DNA of 64,000 nucleotides from assembly GCF_015056685.1 (NCBI RefSeq), contig NZ_SVFW01000020.1, positions 1 to 64,000 of the forward strand, written 5' to 3'. Positions within the stretch are counted from its first letter, which is position 1; each line of letters opens with the position of its first letter. The notes under the pieces were generated by a model. That model saw only the letters and a program-made list of their open reading frames with translations, was not told the DNA's origin and made no database searches. This stretch comes from Butyrivibrio sp. (lineage in GTDB: Bacteria > Bacillota > Clostridia > Lachnospirales > Lachnospiraceae). Below are positions 44,651-53,954 of this stretch, piece after piece. A program made the translations under genes and the position numbers.

Positions 44651-46774
44651 ATGGGAAAGTTATACGTGTGCTTGAATAAAATGATACTTTTCATTTTTTC
44701 TGCTATTTGTTTCTGCTTGTTTATTAGCTCACTTAAATGGGTTACCAAGATGAATTTCCAGACTTTTCGAGAAGGAACGATGATTGTTTCCAGAAATTCA
44801 GCTTTGACCTTTGTTTGTGTGGCAGCATTAAGTTTTGTACTAGTGTTGCTATTTAATATAACAAGTAAAATAAAACACTCCGGGTACATTCTAATAGTGG
44901 TAATTGCAGTTCACGTAATTCTTTCCGTTATATGGATTATTAATAACACCTATCCACTAGAGGTTGATCAGAGAAGTGTATGGGAAGCAGCAGTAGCGCT
45001 AGAAAATGGAGAACAAATTGCAGATTTAGATTACTTTTATCATTACCCATTTCAAGTCGGAATGGTCTATGTGATGAGAGCTGTAGTTCATTTGACCGGA
45101 ATATCAGATCCATTTATTTGGAAATGTTTTAATATAATAGCTTTAGTGCTCTTTGATATTGGTATTTTTTTGCTTAACATTGAATTATTCGGTGAAAAGG
45201 GCAGCGTAATAAACGCGATTGTTCCTATTCTTTTAATTGGATTCTTTCCGATGATTTTATATACTGCATTTGTATATGGAACAATGCTATCGATAGCACT
45301 TGTTACTTGGTCACTTGTTGGAACTTCCAAAATAATAAGTGGAAAAAAGAATGTTTGGGCGCTAGCACCAATAGTGCTTATTCCAATTGCAAATAGAGTT
45401 TATAGTGGCACACTTATCGCGACAGTAGCAATTGTTGTTGCTTTGATAATAGCATCTTTTTTGTTAAAAGGTAAAAAGCAGCTTTTTCTGTTGTCAGTGG
45501 CGGCGCTTGTTGTCTGTATCAGCATTTTGTCCGGAGTCTTGGTGAGATATATGTTCTATAGACAAACAGCACTTGCCTATAGAAATAGTGGAGTTCCGGC
45601 AACTGCTTATATTTATATGGGCTCTGCTACAGACGGTGGTGTAACAGGTCCGGGGAGCTATTCGGAAGTAGCAGTGGAATTATTTGATTCATATGGAGAG
45701 GCAACTAGTGGAAAGGCGCTTGATCTTTGTAAGGAAGCCTTTGGAGAGTACATTTCAGGTGCACGCAGCTTAGATTTTTTTGTTGAGAAGATGAAGTATC
45801 AATGGTTAGATCCACTTTTTGGGGGGCTAACTATGACCTGTCACTACTATGGCAGGTATGAAGTGGCAGATTCCTTTGAGAGTTTTCTTGCAAGTAGTAT
45901 CTTTGAGAATTCCTATAAGTATTGGCTGAAATATTACATTCCTTCAATATATTTTTTGACCCTAATTGGGGCCGTGGCTTTATTATTTGACAAGAGGACA
46001 TGTTTATTAAAATGTCTGCTATCAATATATTTCATTGGTGGATTTATATTTCAATTCTTCTGGGAATCTAAATCAAGATACTGTTTTGCATACTTTTTAT
46101 TCCTTATTCCGATAGCGGCATATGGGATAAAAGCACTTTATGAAATATTTACCGGTATTAAGAAAAATAAGATAACTGATAAAAAGATTATAAAGCGAAG
46201 CGCATATGTTGTTATTGCAATTCAACTCATAATACTGATTGCGAGCATTTTGATGCCCCATAATAATGCAAATGATATAACTGTTTCTGACTTCTATTCT
46301 GCACATAGCGGAGAAATGTTGTCATATACAGACTCGTCATATGATGATGAGATGAGGGATATTGAGTCAGATTCTTTTGTTTTGAATAAAGGATATTATA
46401 GAATTGATGTCTTTTATACTTCGAATTTTTTACCTGAAGAAAAGCATGGTGCTTCTATTTATCCCATTGTTGTATCAGATGGCTATGAGTATTGCCTTAC
46501 GGATGAATATGTGTTCATGGATGAAGATGGAAAAGCTTCTTTTGAGGTTTACGTACCACATGATAATTGTGAAGTTAAGATGCGTGCGATAATCGGAGAT
46601 GAAACAGAATTATTAACTGTAAGTAATGAAACAAAATATATATTGATGGATCATATTACTGTTAGTAGTCAAAATATGAAGAACAAACTGTCAAATTTCA
46701 TGAGCATTTTGGGAATAATGATTATTTTTGACTTTATAGTTTTTTATATTGTTGGTGAGAAGTATGGGAAATAA
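44651..46774 (+). CDS. GT-C membrane glycosyltransferase with extracellular C-terminal domain
   Basis: 707 residues. The first 520 residues are a GT-C core (outer loop TYPLEVDQRSVWEAAVAL, HYPFQVGMVYVMRA; later FFWESKSRYCFAYFLFLIPIAAYG) paralogous to the previous gene. Residues about 525-680 form a beta-rich soluble domain (SFVLNKGYYRIDVFYTS, GKASFEVYVPHDNCEVKMR), then a final helix. That domain resembles a carbohydrate-binding sandwich. ATG 44651 has GGAG 10 bases upstream, overlapping the previous gene's end. Confidence 0.7.
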   Translation: MGKLYVCLNKMILFIFSAICFCLFISSLKWVTKMNFQTFREGTMIVSRNSALTFVCVAALSFVLVLLFNITSKIKHSGYILIVVIAVHVILSVIWIINNTYPLEVDQRSVWEAAVALENGEQIADLDYFYHYPFQVGMVYVMRAVVHLTGISDPFIWKCFNIIALVLFDIGIFLLNIELFGEKGSVINAIVPILLIGFFPMILYTAFVYGTMLSIALVTWSLVGTSKIISGKKNVWALAPIVLIPIANRVYSGTLIATVAIVVALIIASFLLKGKKQLFLLSVAALVVCISILSGVLVRYMFYRQTALAYRNSGVPATAYIYMGSATDGGVTGPGSYSEVAVELFDSYGEATSGKALDLCKEAFGEYISGARSLDFFVEKMKYQWLDPLFGGLTMTCHYYGRYEVADSFESFLASSIFENSYKYWLKYYIPSIYFLTLIGAVALLFDKRTCLLKCLLSIYFIGGFIFQFFWESKSRYCFAYFLFLIPIAAYGIKALYEIFTGIKKNKITDKKIIKRSAYVVIAIQLIILIASILMPHNNANDITVSDFYSAHSGEMLSYTDSSYDDEMRDIESDSFVLNKGYYRIDVFYTSNFLPEEKHGASIYPIVVSDGYEYCLTDEYVFMDEDGKASFEVYVPHDNCEVKMRAIIGDETELLTVSNETKYILMDHITVSSQNMKNKLSNFMSILGIMIIFDFIVFYIVGEKYGK

Positions 46775-48569
46775 AGGAAAATTTGGAATAACTTTTGTAA
46801 TATTATTTTTGGTAGGAGTGGCAGTTTTCTATGGCATAATCGGGGAAAGCAGCTATATTGCAGTTCAAGATAATCTGGACCTGTTTATGGCGCAGTTTGC
46901 AATGCTTAAAAATGAGGACATTTTCTTTTCTCATGGTGTTTCTGCACCTTTTTTAGGTGGAGTATCAAGGGACGTGCTTCCAAGTGAGCTATCATTATAT
47001 ACTGTTTTATTCATGTTTTTACCTCCATTTGCAGCATATGTTGTTGGATACATTTTAAAGGTTATTATCGCTGTAATTTCCTGCAGATTATTGTTTATTG
47101 ATATCGTATCTTGCAGTAATCCTGAGAAGGAAAATGATTCCCATGTATTAAACCTTGCTACATTAGTTGGTTTATTGTATGGAATACTTAATCTTTTCCC
47201 TGCTTTTGGTATACCATTCGCTTCGGTGCCACTGATTGTATATCTTCTCCGTAAAGTATACAGAAATGGACTAGGGGGACGGGGGTTATGGTTCATTTTA
47301 CTTATTTTTTGTTATCCGTTTATTTCCTATTTTTCATATCTTGGCTTTTTTATTTTGGGGTATTTATTTATAGCGATTATTTGGCTGTGGATAAGGGATA
47401 AGAAACTTAGTTGGAGTCTTGTGGCTTCACTCGTGGCACTTGGAATTGGTAACGTGGTGTTTGAATACAGGCTTTTTAACATGATGTTGTTTTCTGACGC
47501 TGTGACTATCAGGGAGACAATGGTTCAGACCTATCTGCCATTTAATGAGATTATTGGAGAGAGTTTTGACATTTTTGTAAATGGTATGATGCATGTAGAG
47601 GACCTTCATCAGTTCTTTGTTATGCCAATCTGCCTTGCTTACCTTTTGTTTTTAAATGTCAGGTATATTGTGAAAAAGAATGTCAAAGGAATCTTTACTG
47701 ATTATTACAATCTTTGCTTTCTGATTATTGTATTTAACTGCGTTGTATATGGACTTTATTATTCACAGTCAGTAGAGCATCTGGTTGAAACTTTGGTTCC
47801 ACCGCTTACAGGATTTCAGTACAACAGGACAATCTTTTTTAACCCATTCCTGTGGTGCGCGATGTTATTTATTCTTGTCTATCGTCTGTATTTGTGGATA
47901 AGTGACAGAGTAAATTCAGAGCAAGGGGAGAAATCGCTTATATCGAAGACATTGATGTGTATACCATATGTGATAGTTTTTATAGCTGCTTTGATAGTTC
48001 TTGTATCACCAACTAAGTACAACGACCTGTATCATACTGCAAAGCTTACAGCTCGCAGCGAGATTTTTGGCCATGAGAATGATGCTCTTAATTTCAAAGA
48101 GTTTTATTCTACTAAGCTTTTTGATGGGATAAAAGAAGACCTTGACTATAAAACAGGTGAGTACAGCGTTGCCTATGGAATGCACCCAGCAATCCTTGAG
48201 TACAATGGAATCTATACTCTTGATGGATATCTTGGATTTTATCCACAGAGCTATAAAGAAGCCTTTAGGGAGGTAATAGCTCCTGCTCTTGATCGTATGG
48301 AACCATCCCGCTTATATTTTGATGAATGGGGAGCAAGGTGCTATCTTTATTCCGGAACAGATTTATCAATTGTTATGGCGACAAAGAGTATGGCTGAAGT
48401 TACTGATAATGATATTTATATTAATGCGACTGCTCTAAAAGAGCTTGGATGTAAGTATATATTCTCGCGTATAGATATAACTAACACAGATAAAACAGGG
48501 ATTAAGCTACTTAAGAGTTATACAGATAATTCATCACCATACACTATTTATGTGTATACGATTGATTGA
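46764..48569 (+). CDS. DUF6044-like polytopic membrane protein
   Basis: 601 residues with about 12 helices. After TM1 the loop YIAVQDNLDLFMAQFAMLKN and then FLGGVSRDVLPSELSLYTVL match the DUF6044 pattern. The tail (about 440-600) is soluble and ends in TGIKLLKSYTDN. Function unknown; probable outer-face glycosyltransferase by context. ATG 46764 lies inside the end of the previous gene. Confidence 0.65.
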   Translation: MGNKGKFGITFVILFLVGVAVFYGIIGESSYIAVQDNLDLFMAQFAMLKNEDIFFSHGVSAPFLGGVSRDVLPSELSLYTVLFMFLPPFAAYVVGYILKVIIAVISCRLLFIDIVSCSNPEKENDSHVLNLATLVGLLYGILNLFPAFGIPFASVPLIVYLLRKVYRNGLGGRGLWFILLIFCYPFISYFSYLGFFILGYLFIAIIWLWIRDKKLSWSLVASLVALGIGNVVFEYRLFNMMLFSDAVTIRETMVQTYLPFNEIIGESFDIFVNGMMHVEDLHQFFVMPICLAYLLFLNVRYIVKKNVKGIFTDYYNLCFLIIVFNCVVYGLYYSQSVEHLVETLVPPLTGFQYNRTIFFNPFLWCAMLFILVYRLYLWISDRVNSEQGEKSLISKTLMCIPYVIVFIAALIVLVSPTKYNDLYHTAKLTARSEIFGHENDALNFKEFYSTKLFDGIKEDLDYKTGEYSVAYGMHPAILEYNGIYTLDGYLGFYPQSYKEAFREVIAPALDRMEPSRLYFDEWGARCYLYSGTDLSIVMATKSMAEVTDNDIYINATALKELGCKYIFSRIDITNTDKTGIKLLKSYTDNSSPYTIYVYTID

Positions 48570-48667
48570 GAATACTACTGGATTTGATATTATTTTATTA
48601 TCAGTTTAAAATGTATAAGGCAAGATGTGGCTATGGAAATCTTGCATTTAATCGAAAAGGGGAAACA

Positions 48668-49609
48668 ATGGATAAAATAGCAGTTTTGATTCCTTGTTAC
48701 AATGAGGAAAAGACAATAGGTAAAGTTATTCGTGATGCCAAGGCAGCACTGCCTGAGGCAACAATTTATGTATATAACAATAATTCCAAGGACCGCACAG
48801 CAGAAATAGCAGAGGCGGAGGGAGCTATTGTAAGAAATGAATATATGCAGGGCAAGGGCAACGTTATCAGAAGGATGTTCCGTGAAATAGATGCTCTCGT
48901 GTATGTTATGGTTGATGGTGATGATACATATCCTATGGAGTCAGCGCCTGAGATGGTTGACCTTGTTCTTAATCATAATTCGGATATGGTAGTAGGCGAC
49001 AGATTATCAAGCACATATTATGAGGAGAATAAGCGTCCTTTCCATAACTTTGGAAACAACCTTGTAAGAGGAAGCATTAACAGACTCTTTAACTGCAATA
49101 TCAGAGATATCATGACCGGTTTCAGGGCATTTAGCTACGAGTTTGTTAAGACATTCCCTGTATTGTCCAAGGGATTTGAAATTGAGACAGAGATGACTAT
49201 TCATGCTGTATACAACAATATGCAGATTGACAATGTCATCATCGATTACAGAGATCGCCCTGAAGGTTCAGAGAGTAAGCTCAACACTTATGCAGATGGA
49301 TTCAAGGTGCTTAGGACTATAGCAAGGCTGTATAGAAGCTACAAGCCATTTGGATTCTTTTCTATAGTTGCAGTGTTGCTTGCGATTCTGTCAATGATCT
49401 TCTTCGTGCCGATTCTTCAGGAGTACTGGGCAACGCATCTTGTTCCTAGGATTCCTACACTTATTGTATGTTGTTTTGTTTTAATGGCTGCAGTTCAGAG
49501 CTTTTTTGCGGGAGTTATTCTTTCGACCATGTCTATAAATAACAGACGTGAGTTCGAGATGCAGCTCAACATGCTTCAAAGGCATAAAGAGACAGATCTG
49601 ATGAAGTGA
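48668..49609 (+). CDS. GT2 polyprenyl-phosphate-type glycosyltransferase
   Basis: This 313-residue protein has VLIPCYNEEKTIGKVI, IYVYNNNSKDRTAEIA, MVDGDDTYPMESAP, IRDIMTGFRAFSYEFVKTFP and two C-terminal helices (about 230-250, 268-290). This is the GT2/DPM1-like type that makes polyprenyl-phosphate sugars. ATG 48668 has AGGGG upstream; an in-frame extension to 48566 would overlap the previous gene and is not family-like. Confidence 0.85.
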   Translation: MDKIAVLIPCYNEEKTIGKVIRDAKAALPEATIYVYNNNSKDRTAEIAEAEGAIVRNEYMQGKGNVIRRMFREIDALVYVMVDGDDTYPMESAPEMVDLVLNHNSDMVVGDRLSSTYYEENKRPFHNFGNNLVRGSINRLFNCNIRDIMTGFRAFSYEFVKTFPVLSKGFEIETEMTIHAVYNNMQIDNVIIDYRDRPEGSESKLNTYADGFKVLRTIARLYRSYKPFGFFSIVAVLLAILSMIFFVPILQEYWATHLVPRIPTLIVCCFVLMAAVQSFFAGVILSTMSINNRREFEMQLNMLQRHKETDLMK

Positions 49610-49619
49610 GATATTAGTA

Positions 49620-50825
49620 ATGAAAAATAATAGTAAGAAGCTTTTATTTAGTGCTTCTAAAGACTTTATATTCAGTGTACTTGCACTGGTAATATATAAC
49701 GGTGTCCTTCAGCTGCTTATCTACCCTGGACTTGAGTCCAGAGTAGGTGCGGATGCTTTTGGCACCGTTCTTTATTTGATCTCTGCCGTATCCATAATGG
49801 GGGCAGGCTTTGGAACAGCAGCCAGTTATTCCAGAATGGTGGCCAAAAAAGACAGGACAGAGAGTAACGGAGACTATAACTTATTTCTTTTGATAGTTGC
49901 CGGAATATCTGTTGTGGTGTCTTTTGTAGCTCTTTTTGTTTTAGGAAATCTTGAGGCGCTTTTATATGTTCAGGTCCTACTTCTGATGATCGTGACAGTA
50001 GTCAGATACTACGCTGATGTTGAGTGGCGAATGACCATCAGGTTCAAAGACTATTTTATTTTCTTTGGAATGGTTTCTATTGGCTATGTTTTAGGCCTCA
50101 TGATATATCCTGTGACAAAGAGCTGGGCAGCTACCCTCTTTGTAGGTGAAGCCTTCGGTATCATCTACACTTTTTTTAGGGGACATATTTTTAGAAGCCC
50201 ATACACCAGGCTTTCCGATAGCTTCAAAGAGAACATGAAGTCTCTGTGGTACATTTCAGCCAGCAATCTCCTTGCAGCACTGATACTACATTCAGACAGA
50301 ATTCTACTTCGACTTGTAGTTGGTGGAAGGGAAGTTACAGTGTTTTATGCGGCGAGCCTTATAGGTAAGATCGTTGCCATGCTCACAACACCATTAAATG
50401 GTGTTATTATCAGCTATCTTACCAACTATAAGATTGAGCTTGATAGAAAGAAATTTGGACTTATCAGCGTATTCCTTTTAATATTAACCGCTGTCGGAGC
50501 CCTTGCCTGCACCGGAGTGTCATACATATTTGTAAAGATCATGTATCCGGATATTTTTGAGGAAGCAACAAGGTTCTTTTTCCTGGCTAATTTAGGACAG
50601 ATACTCTATTTTATCTCTGGTTCTCTCATGGTTGTGATCATGAGCTTTTCCAAAGAAAAGATGCAGCTTGTTATCAATAGTGTTTATGGTGCATGCTTTT
50701 GTCTTATAGTTATTCCGATGACTATGGCATTTGGGATAAATGGTATTGCTTATGGACTTGTTATTATTAGTTTTTTTAGATTTCTTTTGACTGCTTTTAT
50801 AGGAATCAAAAAGTTATCAAAATAA
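49620..50825 (+). CDS. Second polysaccharide flippase (MOP superfamily)
   Basis: 401 residues with about 12 helices; VYNGVLQLLIYPGLESRVG-type first loop, SASNLLAALILHSDRILLRLV mid-protein and MYPDIFEEATRFFF. It differs from the Wzx at 18247 in sequence and size, so two separate lipid-linked glycans may be exported from products of this region. Follows the GT2 gene by 10 bases. Confidence 0.8.
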   Translation: MKNNSKKLLFSASKDFIFSVLALVIYNGVLQLLIYPGLESRVGADAFGTVLYLISAVSIMGAGFGTAASYSRMVAKKDRTESNGDYNLFLLIVAGISVVVSFVALFVLGNLEALLYVQVLLLMIVTVVRYYADVEWRMTIRFKDYFIFFGMVSIGYVLGLMIYPVTKSWAATLFVGEAFGIIYTFFRGHIFRSPYTRLSDSFKENMKSLWYISASNLLAALILHSDRILLRLVVGGREVTVFYAASLIGKIVAMLTTPLNGVIISYLTNYKIELDRKKFGLISVFLLILTAVGALACTGVSYIFVKIMYPDIFEEATRFFFLANLGQILYFISGSLMVVIMSFSKEKMQLVINSVYGACFCLIVIPMTMAFGINGIAYGLVIISFFRFLLTAFIGIKKLSK

Positions 50826-50832
50826 CGTCTAA

Positions 50833-50874
50833 TTCTTAAGACTTTCTTAAGATTTGCGGCAGATATTCTTAAGA
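50833..50874. promoter_or_regulatory. Three TTCTTAAGA direct repeats phased at 11 bp
   Basis: TTCTTAAGA begins at 50833, 50844 and 50866: spacings of 11 and 22, i.e. one DNA turn and two turns. They end about 15 bases before the -35 of the next promoter. Phased direct repeats of this kind are typical binding sites of OmpR/PhoB-family response regulators. The middle position (50855) lacks a copy. Confidence 0.6.
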
Positions 50875-50888
50875 TTGATGCTTTCCTA

Positions 50889-50916
50889 TTCACAAGAAAA
50901 ATCAAAGTGATACAAT
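50889..50916 (+). promoter_or_regulatory. Promoter of the SGNH lipoprotein gene
   Basis: TTCACA (50889-50894), 16-base spacer, TACAAT (50911-50916). A weak -35 next to phased upstream repeats suggests an activated promoter. The leader to ATG 50961 is about 37 bases. Confidence 0.55.
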
Positions 50917-50960
50917 CATATCGTAAGAAGCTTTATGAGAAATACAGGAAGGATGTTGAT

Positions 50961-52169
50961 ATGAAAAAAAGATATTTGACTATAGTTGCAACTGTCATGA
51001 CTTTTGTTACTGTTATTACAGGATGTGGTCTCCAAGGTGATGATACTCAGAAGGCTACAGAGTATATAAATGATGAGACAGAAAGCTCTGACGCTTCAAC
51101 TGCCATGAGCGCAGTAGACTTCGCATCTGAGAGTGGGTCAACAATCGTAGTTGATGGATTGATGGAACCTGTTTTGGAAGAGGCAAGCGCATCAGCATCT
51201 ACATCTATAATCGAGACTCCTGCAGCAGCTACTGTTGCCACAACAGAGGAAGTTAATGAGTCGGATAAGACTGTAATGGTGTTTATGGGTGATAGCCAAT
51301 TTGCCAACGGTAGAAGTGAAGGGACTGATATACCACATCTTATTGGCGAGAGAGTTCCTGATTCAGTAGTTTATAACCTTGGGATTGGCGGAACAACAGG
51401 TGCTATTGAGATGACTACATCTGATGTAAGCCCTGAGAATCTTGTATCCACTAGTTTTCTTGGAATGACATATGCTTTGTCAGGACAGGCAGACAGGAAT
51501 AATGTTTTATCTGAGTATCCTGAGATTTTAGAGACTATGAATAAGGTTGATCCCAAGGAAGTTGATTACTATTTTCTTTCCTATGGAACTAATGATTTCT
51601 TTTTAGGACTCCCTCTTGACCATACTCAGTACGATGGTGACCCTATGCACTGTTTTTACGATGCAATGTGCACTGGTATTGATAAGCTAAAAGAGTTAAG
51701 CCCTGACGCAACGATTATTCTTTTAACTCCATTCTATGGTGTTTATTATGATAGTGACAATAATCTTATTGGAGATACATATGTTGTAAGTAACTATTTT
51801 GATACTCTTGCAAATTATGCCAGAAAGTCAAAAAATGTTGCTGAAGATGAAAATATAGAAAGCTTTGACACAATGTTTGGCACCCATTGTGACCTGTACA
51901 TTGATACTGCTGATCAGTATCTGATTGATGGTGTACATCTTACTCTAACAGGAAGACAGATTTTTGCTAGGCTCCTGGCTCACCTTCCAAACTACATGGA
52001 AAAGAATGAACCATCAGTGTATTATGATACAGACTACATCAAGATTTCTGAGTTTAACCCTGATGAGTACTATAAATATCGTGATGATATGTTAAAAGAA
52101 TACTATCCTGATTACTATGAAAAACTCATCAATGGTGAATATAAACTTGCAAAACCAGATGAGGAGTAA
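50961..52169 (+). CDS. SGNH/GDSL-hydrolase lipoprotein
   Basis: 402 residues. A signal sequence with lipobox VITGC puts the Cys near residue 22, so it is anchored outside. A low-complexity Ser/Ala/Thr/Glu linker (about 25-105) leads to an SGNH domain: VFMGDSQFANG (nucleophile Ser), LGIGGTTG (Gly), SYGTNDFFLG (Asn) and IDGVHLTLTGRQIFA (Asp-His). It is likely an esterase or acyltransferase on surface glycans. ATG 50961 is chosen by the signal peptide. A strong terminator follows, so it is a single-gene unit with its own promoter. Confidence 0.85.
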   Translation: MKKRYLTIVATVMTFVTVITGCGLQGDDTQKATEYINDETESSDASTAMSAVDFASESGSTIVVDGLMEPVLEEASASASTSIIETPAAATVATTEEVNESDKTVMVFMGDSQFANGRSEGTDIPHLIGERVPDSVVYNLGIGGTTGAIEMTTSDVSPENLVSTSFLGMTYALSGQADRNNVLSEYPEILETMNKVDPKEVDYYFLSYGTNDFFLGLPLDHTQYDGDPMHCFYDAMCTGIDKLKELSPDATIILLTPFYGVYYDSDNNLIGDTYVVSNYFDTLANYARKSKNVAEDENIESFDTMFGTHCDLYIDTADQYLIDGVHLTLTGRQIFARLLAHLPNYMEKNEPSVYYDTDYIKISEFNPDEYYKYRDDMLKEYYPDYYEKLINGEYKLAKPDEE

Positions 52170-52192
52170 TCTGACTCATACTTAAATGTTCT

Positions 52193-52232
52193 AGACCTTC
52201 TTGGATTGATATGTCCCAAGGAGGTCTTTTTT
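52193..52232 (+). terminator. Rho-independent terminator after the SGNH gene
   Basis: AGACCTTCTTGG pairs with CCAAGGAGGTCT (one G-U) around a short loop, directly followed by TTTTTT. Confidence 0.85.
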
Positions 52233-52241
52233 GCTTTTTAT

Positions 52242-52270
52242 TTGAAGAAATGTATGCATTGTTGTATACT
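52242..52270 (+). promoter_or_regulatory. Promoter of the FAD-protein gene
   Basis: TTGAAG (52242-52247), 17-base spacer, TATACT (52265-52270), 40 bases before the ATG at 52311. It lies just after a terminator, supporting a new transcript start. Confidence 0.6.
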
Positions 52271-52310
52271 ACTCTTATTGTTAAAAGACTAACTAAAAGA
52301 GGGAAGTTAG

Positions 52311-53888
52311 ATGAAAAAAGTACTAATTATCGGGGCAGGTCCTGCTGGTCTTACAGCTGCATACGAGCTTTTGACCAAGTCCAAGGACTATCAGGTTGTA
52401 GTTTTCGAAGAGACAGATCAGTTCGGAGGTATTTCCAGAACAGTTAACTATAAAGGCAATCGTATGGATATGGGAGGACATAGGTTCTTTTCTAAGGTTC
52501 CTGAGGTTAATGAGTGGTGGCAGAAAATGCTGCCTCTTCAGGGAGCACCAACCTACGATGACATTGTATTAGACAGACCTATGGCTATGGCTGAGGGCGG
52601 ACCTGATCCGGAGAAGACAGACAGGGTTATGCTCCGTAGAAACAGAGTATCAAGGATTTTCTTTGACAGGAAGTTCTATGATTACCCAATCTCCCTTAAG
52701 CTTGAAACCTTCAAGAACATGGGACTTGCTAAGACCATCGCCTGCGGATTTTCATATCTTTGGGCTATGATCTTTAAGAGAGAAGAGAAATCTCTTGAGG
52801 ACTTCTATGTAAACAGATTTGGTAAAAAGCTTTACTCAATGTTCTTTGAGTATTATACAGAGAACCTTTGGGGAAGGCACCCATCAGAGATTGACCCATC
52901 CTGGGGAGCACAGAGAGTTAAGGGCGTATCTATATTGGCAGTTCTTAAGAATGCTTTCCGCAAAAAATCAGGAAAGACTGGTGGGAAGGTTGAAACATCA
53001 CTTATTGAAGAGTTCAGCTATCCTAAGCTTGGCCCAGGTCAGCTTTGGGATGTTACTGCAGCTGAGATCAAAAATCTCGGAGGAACAATTGTCTGCAATG
53101 CCAAGGTTACCAAGATAAGGAAAGATGGCAATCACATAAAGGGTATCACCTATCTTTTTGATGGCAAAGAGATGGAGATTGAGGGGGATATAGTTATCAG
53201 CTCAATGCCTGTTAAGGACCTTGTAGAGGGCATGAATGATGTTCCTGCTGAGCCCCTTAGAATTGCCAAGGGACTTCCTTACAGAGATTACATGACTCTC
53301 GGAGTTTTGGTTCCAAAGCTCAACCTTGAGAATAAGACCAAGATCAAGACTATTGGCAATATTGTTCCTGATAACTGGGTATACGTTCAGGATAGAACAG
53401 TTAAGATGGGACGTTTCCAGATTTACAACAACTGGTCTCCATACCTTGTAAAAGACCTGGAGCATACAGTATGGGTTGGACTTGAGTATTTCTGCTTTGA
53501 AGGTGATTCAATGTGGAATATGACTGAGGACGAATTTGCCGAGATGGCAATTAAAGAAATGGTTACACTTAATCTTATCAGCAGTGCTGATGAGGTTATT
53601 GATTATCACATGGAAAGAGTTAAGAAAGCTTATCCTGCATACTTCGATACATACGAAGAAATGGATAAACTGGTGGATTACCTTAACACCATTGATAATC
53701 TGTACTGCGTTGGACGTAATGGACAGCACAGATACAACAACATTGATCATTCAATGTGCACTTCTTTTGAGACGGTTAAGAATATTCTTAGTGGGGAGAC
53801 AGACCGCAGCAACATATGGAATGTCAACACCGAGAAGGAATACCACGAAGCTGATTCTGCACCTGAGGAAGAAGTTGAGGTAGATTAA
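52311..53888 (+). CDS. NAD(P)/FAD-dependent oxidoreductase, UDP-galactopyranose-mutase-like
   Basis: 525 residues. The N-terminal FAD site is IIGAGPAGLTAAYELL with FGGISRTVNYKGNRMDMGGHRFFS; the later IEGDIVISSMPVKDLV and CVGRNGQHRYNNIDHSM complete the fold shared by UDP-Galp mutases and amine-oxidase-like proteins. Such proteins sit next to DPM1-type transferases in many surface-glycan loci, as here (53955). The reaction is unproven; it may isomerise or oxidise a lipid- or nucleotide-linked sugar. Confidence 0.75.
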   Translation: MKKVLIIGAGPAGLTAAYELLTKSKDYQVVVFEETDQFGGISRTVNYKGNRMDMGGHRFFSKVPEVNEWWQKMLPLQGAPTYDDIVLDRPMAMAEGGPDPEKTDRVMLRRNRVSRIFFDRKFYDYPISLKLETFKNMGLAKTIACGFSYLWAMIFKREEKSLEDFYVNRFGKKLYSMFFEYYTENLWGRHPSEIDPSWGAQRVKGVSILAVLKNAFRKKSGKTGGKVETSLIEEFSYPKLGPGQLWDVTAAEIKNLGGTIVCNAKVTKIRKDGNHIKGITYLFDGKEMEIEGDIVISSMPVKDLVEGMNDVPAEPLRIAKGLPYRDYMTLGVLVPKLNLENKTKIKTIGNIVPDNWVYVQDRTVKMGRFQIYNNWSPYLVKDLEHTVWVGLEYFCFEGDSMWNMTEDEFAEMAIKEMVTLNLISSADEVIDYHMERVKKAYPAYFDTYEEMDKLVDYLNTIDNLYCVGRNGQHRYNNIDHSMCTSFETVKNILSGETDRSNIWNVNTEKEYHEADSAPEEEVEVD

Positions 53889-53894
53889 GAATTA

Positions 53895-53930
53895 TGGGGT
53901 GTGGCATGGGAGTCACATCCCATTTTATTA
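53895..53930 (+). terminator. Terminator-like hairpin after the FAD-protein gene
   Basis: TGGGGTGTG pairs with CACATCCCA (one G-T wobble) with a 10-base loop, then ATTTTATTAT. The U-run is interrupted, so it may only attenuate; the next gene starts 25 bases on. Confidence 0.55.
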
Positions 53931-53954
53931 TGAAAGATTTTAAGAGGTTTAATT

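Noticed and set aside
48566..48667. 34-residue N-terminal extension of the GT2 protein
   Set aside because: Not conserved in kind; ATG 48668 with AGGGG and the standard VLIPCYNEE start is better.
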